From Vibrio sp. 99-70-13A1 (GTDB lineage Bacteria > Pseudomonadota > Gammaproteobacteria > Enterobacterales > Vibrionaceae): 64,000 nucleotides of DNA. How positions within the stretch are numbered: the first letter of the stretch is position 1; the number at the start of each line of letters is the position of its first letter. The DNA lies in the NCBI RefSeq assembly GCF_013114625.1, contig NZ_VTXD01000013.1:1-64000 (forward strand). The letters are read 5' to 3'. The position numbers were made by a program, and so were the translations under genes. Below are positions 45,885 to 56,304 of the stretch, piece after piece. A model generated the notes under the pieces. The model did no database searches, was not told the origin of the DNA, and worked only from the letters and a program-made list of their open reading frames with translations.

Positions 45885-47579
45885 ATGACTATAGCATTTT
45901 CGAACTTCTCTTTTAGATATGAGTCGCTGGATAAACCGACGCTAAAAAATATCGATCTAAGGATAGAGAAAGGAGAGAAAATCGTCATTATTGGTCCTAG
46001 TGGTAGTGGGAAATCTACCCTAGGGCAGTGCCTAAACGGTCTAGTTCCTCATGCAATTAAAGGGGAAACATCGGGATCATTGCATATCAACGGTCAAGAC
46101 TCATCTACGTTTGATATGCATGATTATACCGAGCAAGTTGGCACAGTATTGCAAGACACTGACAGCCAGTTTGTTGGGCTGAGCATTGGTGAAGACATTG
46201 CTTTTGCGTTAGAAAACCAGCTGATGTCTAACATTGATATGTATCCTCTAGTGAAATCAACGGCAAAAATGGTCGACCTTGAAACCATGTTAGATCGTTC
46301 ACCACACGACTTATCTGGTGGTCAAAAGCAGCGAGTATCCCTAGCAGGTATTTTGGTTGATGATGTGGATGTTCTGCTGTTTGATGAACCCCTTGCGAGT
46401 TTAGATCCTAAAACCAGCAAAGCTACTATCGAGATTATTGATCAGCTACACCAAGAAACTCATAAAACCATCATTATTATTGAGCACCGTCTTGAAGATG
46501 TTTTACATAAACATGTAGACCGCGTAATTCTGATGGAACGTGGCGAAATCATCGCTGACACAACACCTGATGAAATCCTAGCTTCTGGTTTACTCGATAT
46601 TCACGGTATCCGTGAACCGCTGTATCTTTCTACGCTTAAAGCCGCGAACGCTCCTTTGACTAAAGAAGATAAACTGTCGGTATTCGAACAACTTGATTTC
46701 AAAAAATTCCGACCAAGCATTCAAACATGGTTTGATCAAAGACCAAGTGTCGAGCCAGCTCAAAACTGCCCCACTCTTCTCGAAGTTCATGGCTTAACTT
46801 ATTCGTATGATGGCGAAAAGAATGCGCTTGAAGACGTAAGTTTCAAAATTGGCAAAGGTGAATTTGTCTCTATCTTAGGCAAAAATGGATCGGGCAAATC
46901 TACGATCACTAAGATTATCATGGGCGTTATCGAGCCAGACTCTGGCTCTTCTTACTTAAATGGCGAAGAACTTTCTCAAATGTCTATTTTTGAGAGAAGC
47001 CAAAAAGTAGGCGTGGTCATGCAGAACCCAAACCATATGATCTCACATCACATGATTTTTGATGAGGTAGCATTTGGTTTACGCAATCGCGACGTAGACG
47101 AGTCTGAAGTTAAGAGCAAAGTTGAGTCTGTTCTAGAGCTTTGTGGGTTGAGTAAATACAAAAACTGGCCAATTGAGGCTTTGAGTTATGGGCAAAAGAA
47201 ACGAGTCACTATTGCCTCTATTTTAGTGCTAGAACCAGAACTTCTGATTCTCGATGAACCGACTTCAGGGCAAGATTACCGTAACTACACCTCTATGTTG
47301 AATTTCATCCAGAAATTGAATAATGAGCTTGGAATTACGGTTGTCATCATCTCTCATGACATGCACTTAGTCCTTGAATACACAACCCGCTCGATTGTTA
47401 TTGCAGATAGTAAGCTGATCGCTAATGCGCCTATGACTGAAGTATTTAGCCAGACATCTTTACTAGAAAGGGCCAACCTGTGCACCACAAGTATTTATGA
47501 GCTTGCAAGTAAGATGAAAATTGAAGAGACCAATGCATTCATGCAGCATTTTATTGACTATGAACGAGGTTCATTATGA
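45885..47579 (+). CDS. ECF transporter duplicated ATPase (EcfA-EcfA')
   Basis: 564 residues with two fused ABC ATPase domains. The first has Walker A GPSGSGKST, signature LSGGQKQR and Walker B LLFDEPLASLD. The second has GKNGSGKST, signature LSYGQKKR and LLILDEPTSGQD. Both halves look catalytically intact, with H-loops in IIEHR and IISHD. It energises the EcfT/S complex. The ATGA overlap with the next gene indicates coupled translation. It is similar to YkoD-type ATPases annotated as putative HMP/thiamine importers, but the substrate cannot be inferred from the ATPase. Confidence 0.92.
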   Translation: MTIAFSNFSFRYESLDKPTLKNIDLRIEKGEKIVIIGPSGSGKSTLGQCLNGLVPHAIKGETSGSLHINGQDSSTFDMHDYTEQVGTVLQDTDSQFVGLSIGEDIAFALENQLMSNIDMYPLVKSTAKMVDLETMLDRSPHDLSGGQKQRVSLAGILVDDVDVLLFDEPLASLDPKTSKATIEIIDQLHQETHKTIIIIEHRLEDVLHKHVDRVILMERGEIIADTTPDEILASGLLDIHGIREPLYLSTLKAANAPLTKEDKLSVFEQLDFKKFRPSIQTWFDQRPSVEPAQNCPTLLEVHGLTYSYDGEKNALEDVSFKIGKGEFVSILGKNGSGKSTITKIIMGVIEPDSGSSYLNGEELSQMSIFERSQKVGVVMQNPNHMISHHMIFDEVAFGLRNRDVDESEVKSKVESVLELCGLSKYKNWPIEALSYGQKKRVTIASILVLEPELLILDEPTSGQDYRNYTSMLNFIQKLNNELGITVVIISHDMHLVLEYTTRSIVIADSKLIANAPMTEVFSQTSLLERANLCTTSIYELASKMKIEETNAFMQHFIDYERGSL

Positions 47580-48415
47580 ATGCATCAAAAGTGAAATTTG
47601 GTATCAATTACATCGATACTCAATCACCACTGCACGCACTTAATGGCATCACTAAGTTCGCTCTTTTCCTTGCATGGGTGACAGTCGTATTAACCACATT
47701 TGATATCAGGCTCATCCTTACTCTGATATTCACAGGCTTGTTCCTGCTCAAAATGACACAAGTGCCTGTGCGTGTTTATAAGCCTCTGCTTATAGGTACA
47801 GCCAGTGTATTACTGCTCAATGCTTTGTTCATGTATTTACTTGCCCCTCAGCAAGGGCCTGAGTTTATTGGCAGTGAACATATCCTACTGACTTTACCGG
47901 GAGGTTATTCATTAAGCCAAGAGACTCTATTTTATCTGATAACCGTGACGTTGAAATACATGAGCATGTTCCCTATCGCGCTCATATTTGTATTCACAAC
48001 GCATCCTACTGAGTTTTCAGCGAGCTTGAACCGTATTGGTGTGCCTTACAAGATTGCTTACGCAGTAAGCCTTACACTGCGTTATTTACCTGAAGTAAAA
48101 AAAGACTTTGTAAATATCATGCATGCTCAGCAAGCACGAGGTGTCGATCTATCGAAAAAGGCATCATTAATTACTCGAATTCAAAACGTGGCGAAGATAC
48201 TAGGACCACTGATTTTTTCGAGTTTAGACAGAGCTGATGAAATATCAAATGCGATGACTTTACGTGGATTCGGCAGGCATAAGTCTCGGACTTGGTACAG
48301 CTACTCGCCTCTAAAGAGAATTGACTTTGCTGTACTCATCACTATTTCCATCATCGTCGTTCTTGCGATTACAAAGCGAATACTCGAAGAACAACTATTC
48401 TGGTATCCGTTTTGA
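47576..48415 (+). CDS. ECF transporter transmembrane component EcfT
   Basis: 279 residues with about five membrane helices and the two Ala/X-Arg-Gly coupling motifs of EcfT in the cytoplasmic helices (AQQARGVD at about 187 and MTLRGFGR at about 232), which dock into the ATPase grooves. It links the S component to the ATPase pair. It is third gene of the S-A-T operon and ends before a strong bidirectional terminator. Confidence 0.9.
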   Translation: MNASKVKFGINYIDTQSPLHALNGITKFALFLAWVTVVLTTFDIRLILTLIFTGLFLLKMTQVPVRVYKPLLIGTASVLLLNALFMYLLAPQQGPEFIGSEHILLTLPGGYSLSQETLFYLITVTLKYMSMFPIALIFVFTTHPTEFSASLNRIGVPYKIAYAVSLTLRYLPEVKKDFVNIMHAQQARGVDLSKKASLITRIQNVAKILGPLIFSSLDRADEISNAMTLRGFGRHKSRTWYSYSPLKRIDFAVLITISIIVVLAITKRILEEQLFWYPF

Positions 48416-48497
48416 GTCTGGTATCCATTTTGAGTTAAGTTCGACTAACGAGAGCTTCTCGCTCTTAGCTAAACGAATAATCAGAAACATAAAACAA

Positions 48498-48530
48498 AAA
48501 AATACCGCTCTAATTTAGAGCGGTATTTTT
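48498..48530. terminator. Bidirectional terminator between ecfT and glgB
   Basis: Perfect 15-bp stem (48498-48512 / 48516-48530) with a 3-nt loop, with A and T tracts on both sides, between convergent genes. Confidence 0.9.
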
Positions 48531-48621
48531 ATTTATATTGAATCAACTTAATTCATACAAGCTGACCAAACCACAGATTCAAATTAGCTAAAACAAACTA
48601 ATCAAATCAGTAGGCTCAACA

Positions 48622-50802
48622 TTAGTTAAGCTTATAGAAGACGGTCGATAATGGCGGCAATCTCAACTCGATAGATTGGTCTAAACCTTCGCTTTGAATC
48701 TCTTCAATCACGACCGTTTGTTTCACTTCGAATTCACTACCATCAAACTCTTTCGCATCCGTATTCAATAGTAATGAATACTGCCCAGAGCTAGGCACGC
48801 CTAAACGGAATCGTTCATGAGGCACGGGTGTAAAGTTAGAAACAACCAATACACGCTCACCCGACTCACTAATACGCTCATGCGCTAACACACTCGCTTC
48901 CGCTGAATCTTGCAGGCGCCATTCAAACCCTTTAGGGTCAGAATCCAGTTCGTGCATTGCTAGCTCTGAACGGTATAGGTTGTTCAGACCTTTCGTTAGG
49001 TTTTGCAAACCTTGGTGGCGTTCGTAATCGAGCAAGAACCATTGCAATTGATCATCATGATTCCATTCAGCCGTTTGACCGAATTCCGCCCCCATGAAGT
49101 TCAGCTTCTTACCTGGCTGAGCATACATATAGCCCATGTAAGCACGTAAATTCGCGGTTTGCTGCCACTCATCACCTGGCATCTTGTCATGGATAGAGCC
49201 TTTGCCGTAAACCACTTCATCATGAGAAAGAGACAATACGTAATTCTCGCTGTGTGCATACACGAGTGGGAAAGTAATAGTGTCGTGGTGATACTTACGG
49301 TTAATCGGGTCTTCTTGGATATAAGATAAACTATCGTGCATCCACCCCATATTCCATTTAAAACCAAAACCTAAGCCACCCATAAATGTTGGTGCAGACA
49401 CACCAGGGAAAGCAGTAGATTCTTCAGCAATTGTCATGGCATTTGGGAAGTGTTTGTATACTTCTTCATTCATCCATTTCAGCGTTGCAATAGCGTCGTA
49501 GTTTTCATTACCACCATCGACATTTGGCACCCACTGGTCATGGCTACGCGAGTAATCGAGGTAAAGCATTGAAGCAACAGCATCAACTCGAATACCATCA
49601 ATATGGAATTGTTCGAACCAATACAGAGCATTAGAAACTAAGAAACGACGAACATGCTCACGACCTAAATCGTAAATGTATGAATTCCAATCCTGGTGCC
49701 AGCCTCGACGTGGATCAGGATCGTGGAACAGTGGTGTTCCATCAAAGTTTGCAAGACCGTGATCATCGGAAGGGAAGTGCGCTGGAACCCAGTCAAGAAC
49801 GACACCTAAACCAGCTTGGTGGCACTGATCAACAAAGTATTTAAAATCGTCAGGAGAACCAAAACGGCTAGTCGGAGCGAATAAACCAATTGGTTGATAA
49901 CCCCAAGAGCCATAAAACGGATGCTCTGATACTGGCATTAATTCAACGTGTGTGTACCCTAAATCAGTCAGGTACGGGATTAGCTCAGCGGCTAATTCAC
50001 GGTAATTTAAAAATTCACCTTCCGCATTACGCTTCCAAGATCCAGCATGAAGCTCGTAAAAAGATAATGCTTCTTTACGCTTCTCTGTGATTGGACGATT
50101 TTGCCACTTGGTATCTTGCCATTCGTAACGATTGTGGTCGTACGTGATGGATGAGAAAGAAGGGTATTGCTCAGAGTAGAAACCCCAAGGGTCCATTTTA
50201 TGAGGTAAGCCTTCCCCATTTGGTCCTTTCAATTCAAATTTGTACTGAGCACCTTCTTCCAAGTTTGGAATGAATAGCCCCCAAATACCGTAATCTAAAC
50301 GTTGCATTGGGTGGCGACGACCATCCCATTCGTTAAAATCACCCACTAAACTTGCTGCTGTTGCGTGTGGTGCGTACACAAGAAAACGAGTACCTGAAAT
50401 TGTCTTTCCATCACGCTCTAGAGTCACAAATTGTGAACCCATGTGCTTGTACATTTCTTTCGGAGTATGCAGCTCTTCGTAACCTGCATATAAGCCATGG
50501 TATTGATATGGGTCATCAATAATCTGTTCTACACCCGACCAATTAATCGCAAGTTGGTAATGTGTGAAACGTAAATCACGCTTTTGCCCAAGAAGAAATC
50601 CACTTTCATTCTCTCGCTTTAACTCTACGCGTGGTTCATCTCCAACAATCAGCTCTACTTTATCTGCCCCAGGGATCCATACACGCAACGCACCTTCGGC
50701 TGCAGGTAAGTATGGCCCCAAAAATGAAAATGGGTCAGCATATGAAGCCTGTGACAGTTGGGTATATATTTGTTTTTGCTTTGAAATGACGCTTTTTTCC
50801 AA
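48622..50802 (-). CDS. glgB: 1,4-alpha-glucan branching enzyme GlgB
   Basis: 726 residues, the usual GlgB length. N-terminal carbohydrate-binding modules (about 1-230), then a GH13 barrel with HFPSDDHGL, nucleophile in [12 protein letters not shown], acid/base in TIAEEST and transition-state Asp in SLSHDEVV. It adds alpha-1,6 branches to glycogen. The start is TTG with GGGAGA 8 bp upstream. It is third in a minus-strand malP-malQ-glgB series but is separated from malQ by a terminator hairpin, so it may have its own promoter. Confidence 0.96.
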   Translation of the reverse strand: MEKSVISKQKQIYTQLSQASYADPFSFLGPYLPAAEGALRVWIPGADKVELIVGDEPRVELKRENESGFLLGQKRDLRFTHYQLAINWSGVEQIIDDPYQYHGLYAGYEELHTPKEMYKHMGSQFVTLERDGKTISGTRFLVYAPHATAASLVGDFNEWDGRRHPMQRLDYGIWGLFIPNLEEGAQYKFELKGPNGEGLPHKMDPWGFYSEQYPSFSSITYDHNRYEWQDTKWQNRPITEKRKEALSFYELHAGSWKRNAEGEFLNYRELAAELIPYLTDLGYTHVELMPVSEHPFYGSWGYQPIGLFAPTSRFGSPDDFKYFVDQCHQAGLGVVLDWVPAHFPSDDHGLANFDGTPLFHDPDPRRGWHQDWNSYIYDLGREHVRRFLVSNALYWFEQFHIDGIRVDAVASMLYLDYSRSHDQWVPNVDGGNENYDAIATLKWMNEEVYKHFPNAMTIAEESTAFPGVSAPTFMGGLGFGFKWNMGWMHDSLSYIQEDPINRKYHHDTITFPLVYAHSENYVLSLSHDEVVYGKGSIHDKMPGDEWQQTANLRAYMGYMYAQPGKKLNFMGAEFGQTAEWNHDDQLQWFLLDYERHQGLQNLTKGLNNLYRSELAMHELDSDPKGFEWRLQDSAEASVLAHERISESGERVLVVSNFTPVPHERFRLGVPSSGQYSLLLNTDAKEFDGSEFEVKQTVVIEEIQSEGLDQSIELRLPPLSTVFYKLN

Positions 50803-50846
50803 AACTTATCTCCCTAACCAAACATCAAAAAATACTATACAAAAAT

Positions 50847-50865
50847 GCCCGCTAATTATGCGGGC
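50847..50865 (-). terminator. Terminator between malQ and glgB
   Basis: Stem GCCCGC/GCGGGC, extended by T-A, with a 7-nt loop; followed on the minus strand by ATTTTTG. It lies in the malQ-glgB gap. Confidence 0.75.
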
Positions 50866-50976
50866 AATATAACGACGATTTAGTTTACCTGACGAAGGCC
50901 TGTGATTGAGTGACCAAGGTTGTAGTTTCGTATTCGACTGCAATAAAGTGCACTACATTCTCGGTCATCCATCCAG

Positions 50977-53157
50977 TTATTCTCCAGCTTTGCTACGAAC
51001 TTCTGTGAGTCGCGATGCCACTCTGTTCACGCCTTCGTGGGCAAATATTTCATCTAGATTCATCGATAACTTACGACGCCAGTTTGGATACTCATCAACA
51101 GTACCTGGAATATTCACTGGTTGGTCCATTTCTAGCCAATCTTCTAGCTGAATACTAAGCAAGGTTGATGAACCCGCAGCTACATGTAACTGCAACGCTT
51201 CTGCTAAGTAAGCATCCATTGGTACTTGGCTTGCATCACGCCCTACACCTTCAGGTAAGAACCCGTGCCATGCGACTGAATCTAAAATACCTTGCTTACA
51301 CTCTAAACGATCATCAAATAACGTTTCTAGTTGAGCAGCATCTGGATATAGACCAATTTCTTCACCCATTTTTAAGTCATCACAATGCCAGAAACCACGA
51401 AGTGTTGGCATATCATGCGTACATAACGCAGACATTGATTGATCAGCATAATGCTTAGGTGAAATGAAACCACCATCTTCTTCAGACGTTTCGAAGAAGA
51501 ATACCTTGTAAGAGTGGACACCTGCATCTGCAAGAATGTCGACAATCTCATCTGGCACAGTACCTAAATCTTCACCAATCACACTACACTGATGACGGTG
51601 TGATTCAAGCGCAAGAATGGAAAGCATGTCTTGTACTGGGTAGTAAACATATGCACCTTTGGTTGCATCTTCACCACGTGGAATCCACCATAAGCGTAAT
51701 AGACCTAAAACATGGTCTATACGTAAAGCACCACAATGCTTCATGTTCGCTTGTAGCAGTTTTACAAATGCATCATAGCCTGTCGCTTGAAGTACTTCTG
51801 GGTTTAGCGGCGGTAAACCCCAGTTTTGACCAAGGGGACCAAGAATATCTGGTGGAGCACCAATGCTCGCATCCATCACTAAGTTGCCTTCATCTGCCCA
51901 AGTTTCACTTCCTGAATCAGCGACGCCTACAGCTAAGTCACGGTACAAACCAACCGCCATGCCTTTCTCTTCAGCTAAACGCTGTGCATCATCAATTTGG
52001 CAGTCAGCAATCCATTGTAAGTACATGTAAAGTTGTACTTTCTCTTGATTGTCTTTAATGAATTTCTGAGTCGCTGGGTTATCAAATGTGCGGTATTTCT
52101 CAGGGAAAACAGGCCAACCCCACATTCCGCTGTCTTCTGAATGAAGATCGGCATGCAGTGCGTCGAATGCAGCTTGTTGAGTTAAGCTATCACCACCTAT
52201 TTCGGCAAACGCTAAGAATTCTTGTGCACGATCACTATTCTTATCTAAATGACGCTTTTTGAATTCAGCGAAAAGCAAAGGAAGAATACTCATCTTAAGA
52301 TCAGAAACTTCAGTGTAATTCACCCAGTGTGATTCACGAGCTTTTTGCAAACGTTGTTGGAATTCAGTGCTACCAACAGTTTGTTGTGCTTCTGCACTTA
52401 ATGAGAACTCAGGTACTGAACTCACATCAATGTAAAGAATGTTTAACCAACGACGTGAAGATGGGCTGTATGGGCTCGCACCTTCTGGATTCGCTGGAAA
52501 TAACGAATGAATCGGGTTCAAGCCGACAAAATCGCCACCACGAGATGAGATATCTGCGACCAATTGTTTCAGATCGCCAAAATCACCGATACCCCAGTTA
52601 TGCTGAGTTCTCAATGTATAAAGCTGAACACTCGGTCCCCATAGCTTTTTACCATCATCAATGGCATCTTGTTTAAAACATGCTTTCGGTGTGATGATAA
52701 GTGCCATTTCATAAGGTGTTTTACGACGCTTACGGCTCACTATCAGTTTGTGGTAACCCCACGCCAAATCACTTGGCAATGCAAACACTAAAGGGCCACC
52801 CTCTGCACGCTCATCTCGAACGACTTGAGATTGAAGATAGCCTTCAAGTACCTCTCCCTGCTCGGTTTCTAAGCGCCAGCTAAACTCACTTTCACGGGCA
52901 CTTGCACCTAGGTTAAGCGCCACTTCTACGGGCTCACCATCTCGCAAAACAAGAACTGGGTCTAATACGTCTTTCTTATGTTTCTTTTCTGCTGACTTTA
53001 ATAATGCAGCGTCATTACTTGTGTCGTAGCCTAGTGAAGCCAATAAGTGTGTAATTGTCTCATCTGAAACTTTAGCTTCATCGCCCCATGCACTAACGTA
53101 GCTATCTGCAATGTTTGCCATTTCTGCGACTTGTTTTAATACGTTTTGATCTTTCAT
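50977..53157 (-). CDS. malQ: 4-alpha-glucanotransferase (amylomaltase) MalQ
   Basis: 726 residues from the ATG at 53157, which has GGAGAG 6-7 bp upstream. A longer frame to 53253 would run across the malP-malQ hairpin. GH77 features are the nucleophile in LRIDHVLGL, acid/base in VIGEDLGTVP and Asp in CTHDMPTLRGFW. It disproportionates maltodextrins, feeding MalP. It follows malP after about 100 bp. Confidence 0.96.
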   Translation of the reverse strand: MKDQNVLKQVAEMANIADSYVSAWGDEAKVSDETITHLLASLGYDTSNDAALLKSAEKKHKKDVLDPVLVLRDGEPVEVALNLGASARESEFSWRLETEQGEVLEGYLQSQVVRDERAEGGPLVFALPSDLAWGYHKLIVSRKRRKTPYEMALIITPKACFKQDAIDDGKKLWGPSVQLYTLRTQHNWGIGDFGDLKQLVADISSRGGDFVGLNPIHSLFPANPEGASPYSPSSRRWLNILYIDVSSVPEFSLSAEAQQTVGSTEFQQRLQKARESHWVNYTEVSDLKMSILPLLFAEFKKRHLDKNSDRAQEFLAFAEIGGDSLTQQAAFDALHADLHSEDSGMWGWPVFPEKYRTFDNPATQKFIKDNQEKVQLYMYLQWIADCQIDDAQRLAEEKGMAVGLYRDLAVGVADSGSETWADEGNLVMDASIGAPPDILGPLGQNWGLPPLNPEVLQATGYDAFVKLLQANMKHCGALRIDHVLGLLRLWWIPRGEDATKGAYVYYPVQDMLSILALESHRHQCSVIGEDLGTVPDEIVDILADAGVHSYKVFFFETSEEDGGFISPKHYADQSMSALCTHDMPTLRGFWHCDDLKMGEEIGLYPDAAQLETLFDDRLECKQGILDSVAWHGFLPEGVGRDASQVPMDAYLAEALQLHVAAGSSTLLSIQLEDWLEMDQPVNIPGTVDEYPNWRRKLSMNLDEIFAHEGVNRVASRLTEVRSKAGE

Positions 53158-53220
53158 CGCTCTCTCCGAAGGCACTGCTTTTACGCCTTCTAAATCTGTA
53201 GGGGTTCTATCAATTAAAAG

Positions 53221-53244
53221 GCCAAGGCAGTGGACTGCCTTGGC
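53221..53244 (-). terminator. Intra-operon hairpin between malP and malQ
   Basis: Perfect 10-bp stem GCCAAGGCAG/CTGCCTTGGC with a 4-nt loop, followed on the minus strand by CTTTTAATT. It lies 13 bp after the malP stop. It is probably a partial terminator or mRNA-stabilising structure that lowers malQ relative to malP. Confidence 0.7.
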
Positions 53245-53257
53245 GTTGTTCAAACTC

Positions 53258-55711
53258 TTAGCGTTTTACGGCTTCAAGTTTCCAAATGTTGTTCACGTAG
53301 TCGCGTATTGAGCGGTCTGATGTGAATTTACCAACCAATGCGGTGTTAAGAATGGCTTTCTTAGCCCAACCAGCTTGGTCTTTGTACTGTTTGCCCATAT
53401 CTTCATGTGCTTGAACATAAGATGCAAAGTCTGCAAGACATAGATAAGGGTCACCGCCGTCTAGTAGGCTATCAAATGTTGCACGTAGTAGACCTGGTTG
53501 ACCTGGGCTGAACTCGTCGCCAGTCAGTAAGTCTAGAGACGCTTTTAGTAGTGGGTCTGCATTGTAGTAATCGTATGGGTTGTAACCCTGAGCTTTCAGT
53601 GCAACAACACCATCAACGTCTAGACCGAAGATGTAGATGTTTTCATCGCCAACTTCTTCACGAATCTCAACGTTTGCACCATCCATCGTACCGATAGTTA
53701 GAGCGCCGTTAAGAGCCATTTTCATGTTACCTGTACCAGAGGCTTCTTTACCTGCTAGTGAGATTTGCTGAGAAACGTCAGCTGCTGGAATGATAATCTC
53801 AGCCATGCTTACACGGTAGTCAGGCATAAATACCACTTTAAGCTTGTTACCGATGCGAGGATCGTTGTTGATCTTCTCTGCAATCTTGTTAACCGCGAAG
53901 ATGATTTCTTTCGCTAGGTGGTAACCCGGTGCTGCTTTTGCTGCGAAGAAACATACGCGAGGCTCACATTCGAAGCCAGGTTCGTTAAGAATACGGTGGT
54001 ATAGAGATAGAATGTGTAGCAAATCTAGGTGCTGACGCTTGTATTCATGTAGACGTTTAATTTGAACGTCGAAGATAGCGTTAGTATCTAGCTCGATACC
54101 CATGTTCTCAGAAACCCAATCAGCAAGGCGCTGTTTGTTTTCTTTCTTAACAGCCATGAATTCTTTTTGGAATTTCGCGTCTGTTGCAAACTTAGCAATA
54201 CCTTCAAGTTGCTCAAGTTTTGCTGGCCACTCAGTACCGATCTTGCCTGTGATTAGGCTAGATAGACCTGGGTTACAGAACTTCAACCAACGACGTGGCG
54301 TAATACCATTCGTTACGTTAGTCAGCTTGCCTGGGAAGATCTCGTTGAACTCTGGGAACAAGTCTTTCTTAACCAGTTGAGAGTGAAGCGCAGCTACACC
54401 GTTTACTTTGTAAGAACCAATCACACATAGGTTTGCCATGCGAACCATGCGGTGGAAACCTTCTTGGATGATAGAAAGCTTCGCTTGCTTCTCACCGTCA
54501 CCAGGCCACATCTTACGAACTTCTTGCATGAAGCGGTGGTTGATTTCAAAGATGATTTCCATGTGACGAGGAAGTAGACGGCTGATTAAAGATTCAGACC
54601 AAGTCTCTAGCGCTTCAGGAAGTAGTGTGTGGTTCGTGTATGCGAACGTATGAGCACTGATTTCCCAAGCTTGGTCCCAAGTTAAACCTTTCTCATCAAT
54701 CAAGATGCGCATCAATTCAGGGATAGCGATCGTTGGGTGCGTATCGTTAAGCTGAATCGTTTCTTGCTTAGGCAGATCTTCTAAAGAGAAACCTGCAGCT
54801 TCGTGGCGACGTAGAATATCGCGAACAGACGCTGCTGAGTGGAAGTACTGCTGCATTAAACGCAGTGTCTTACCTTTCTCGTGGTTGTCGTTCGGGTAAA
54901 GAACTTTAGTGATGTTACCTGCATCGATTAGCGAGTGTTGCGCTTCGAAGTAGTCACCGTTGTTAAAGCTTGCTAGTGAGAATGGTGCAATTGCCTGACA
55001 TTCCCAAAGACGCAGTGGGTAAACCGTGTTTGACTCGTAACCTACGATTGGTAGATCCCAAGGCATTGCTTTTACTTCCATACCTGGAACCCAAGTACGT
55101 ACTTCTTTACCGTCAACGAATTCAACTTCTACATGACCGTAAAAACCAATGTGTTGTGCTAGTTCTGGACGAGCGACTTCCCATGGGTAACCTTCAACAC
55201 CGCGCCATGCGTCAGGTGCTTCTTGTTGACGACCGTCTTGGAAAGACTGTTTGAATAGACCGTATTCGTAGTGAAGACCGTAACCTACTGTTGGGTATTC
55301 TTGAGCGGCACAAGAATCCATGAAACAAGCAGCAAGACGACCAAGACCACCATTACCTAGTGATGGGTCGCGTTCTTCTTCTAGAAGGTCAGTTAGGTTT
55401 TGACCTAGCTCTTCCATTGCATGAGTGATCTGTTCGTATAGACCCATGCTGATCAGGTTGTTACCTGTTAGACGACCAATCAAAAACTCTAGTGAAAGGT
55501 AGTTAACACTTTTCGCGTTTTTAACTTTTTCGTCATTTTCTGTTTGTAGAAGATCAAGCGTTGTAAGCTCTGCTAGCGCACGCCCCATTGCTAGGTACCA
55601 TGCGCGGCTATCCGCAGTTTCAACCGTTGTTGCGTAGGTTGCAGAAAGGTGTTTCTTAACATTCTCTTGGAACGACACTTTATCGAAAGTTTTTTGCTGA
55701 GTTGGTTTCAT
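53258..55711 (-). CDS. malP: Maltodextrin/glycogen phosphorylase MalP
   Basis: 817 residues, GT35 family. The N-terminal signature NYLSLEFLIGR, RDPSLGNGGLGRLAACF and the pyridoxal-phosphate lysine in SGTGNMKMALNG are intact. It releases glucose-1-phosphate from maltodextrins. GCGAGA precedes the ATG. It is first gene of malPQ, divergent from malT across a region with two CRP-like sites. The Vibrio order malP-malQ-glgB is conserved. Confidence 0.96.
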   Translation of the reverse strand: MKPTQQKTFDKVSFQENVKKHLSATYATTVETADSRAWYLAMGRALAELTTLDLLQTENDEKVKNAKSVNYLSLEFLIGRLTGNNLISMGLYEQITHAMEELGQNLTDLLEEERDPSLGNGGLGRLAACFMDSCAAQEYPTVGYGLHYEYGLFKQSFQDGRQQEAPDAWRGVEGYPWEVARPELAQHIGFYGHVEVEFVDGKEVRTWVPGMEVKAMPWDLPIVGYESNTVYPLRLWECQAIAPFSLASFNNGDYFEAQHSLIDAGNITKVLYPNDNHEKGKTLRLMQQYFHSAASVRDILRRHEAAGFSLEDLPKQETIQLNDTHPTIAIPELMRILIDEKGLTWDQAWEISAHTFAYTNHTLLPEALETWSESLISRLLPRHMEIIFEINHRFMQEVRKMWPGDGEKQAKLSIIQEGFHRMVRMANLCVIGSYKVNGVAALHSQLVKKDLFPEFNEIFPGKLTNVTNGITPRRWLKFCNPGLSSLITGKIGTEWPAKLEQLEGIAKFATDAKFQKEFMAVKKENKQRLADWVSENMGIELDTNAIFDVQIKRLHEYKRQHLDLLHILSLYHRILNEPGFECEPRVCFFAAKAAPGYHLAKEIIFAVNKIAEKINNDPRIGNKLKVVFMPDYRVSMAEIIIPAADVSQQISLAGKEASGTGNMKMALNGALTIGTMDGANVEIREEVGDENIYIFGLDVDGVVALKAQGYNPYDYYNADPLLKASLDLLTGDEFSPGQPGLLRATFDSLLDGGDPYLCLADFASYVQAHEDMGKQYKDQAGWAKKAILNTALVGKFTSDRSIRDYVNNIWKLEAVKR

Positions 55712-55890
55712 TTCAGAAATCTCGCTTTTAATAGTTCTAATTCATCTGTGACATATCGTGCATGGTCACCATTAACTAAACATCATCCCGAAACTACACC
55801 CTATAAGGAGTAGATCAGAGGGAGTAGAGGGCGTACCCGTAATCACTTAGTGATCTGAATCTCATCATCTGACGCATAATAAAAATTTCG

Positions 55891-55906
55891 AGTGACTACG
55901 ATCACA
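55891..55906. promoter_or_regulatory. CRP-like site 1 between malP and malT
   Basis: AGTGA-N6-TCACA matches 9 of 10 core positions of TGTGA-N6-TCACA. Confidence 0.6.
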
Positions 55907-56074
55907 AGCCTCTATTCGATAACCTAACCTCAAATAGAAATATTCCTGTTTACATAAACCTAATCACTTATCAATTTTGATGTTCAGATCACGAAATATT
56001 TTCAATCTCTTTCATAAATTGCATAATTTTTCGTACAGACAAGAACCACTTCACAATCAAAAACCCAACCAATA

Positions 56075-56090
56075 AGTGATTCTAATCACA
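56075..56090. promoter_or_regulatory. CRP-like site 2 between malP and malT
   Basis: AGTGA-N6-TCACA, again 9 of 10 core positions, 215 bp before the malT start. Two equal sites support catabolite control of one or both genes. Confidence 0.6.
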
Positions 56091-56304
56091 AAAAAGGGGC
56101 GTAGATGACCAAAAACAGGCAGAAGAGCAAGATTTAAGAAGTCGATCATAGTTTGTTGTATTCCGCTTCACGTAACATGCCCCCATAAATCAAACGGAAA
56201 TTGGTATTGCTACCCGTTGAACCATGGCATCTTGCAACCAAAGCATTTTGTAACCAAGGTTTATATGCAACTTATACCAACCCCTTAAAAGGTTAGACTT
56301 CTAT

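Larger units (their letters stand above)
55712..56304. other. Divergent malP / malT control region
   Basis: 593 bp without a gene. Contains two CRP-like sites (55891-55906, 56075-56090) and a direct repeat GGAGTAGA at 55807-55814 and 55821-55828, 14 bp apart. The repeat faintly recalls MalT boxes and sits about 100 bp before malP. A palindrome AATCACTTAGTGATC lies around 55842. Confidence 0.5.
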
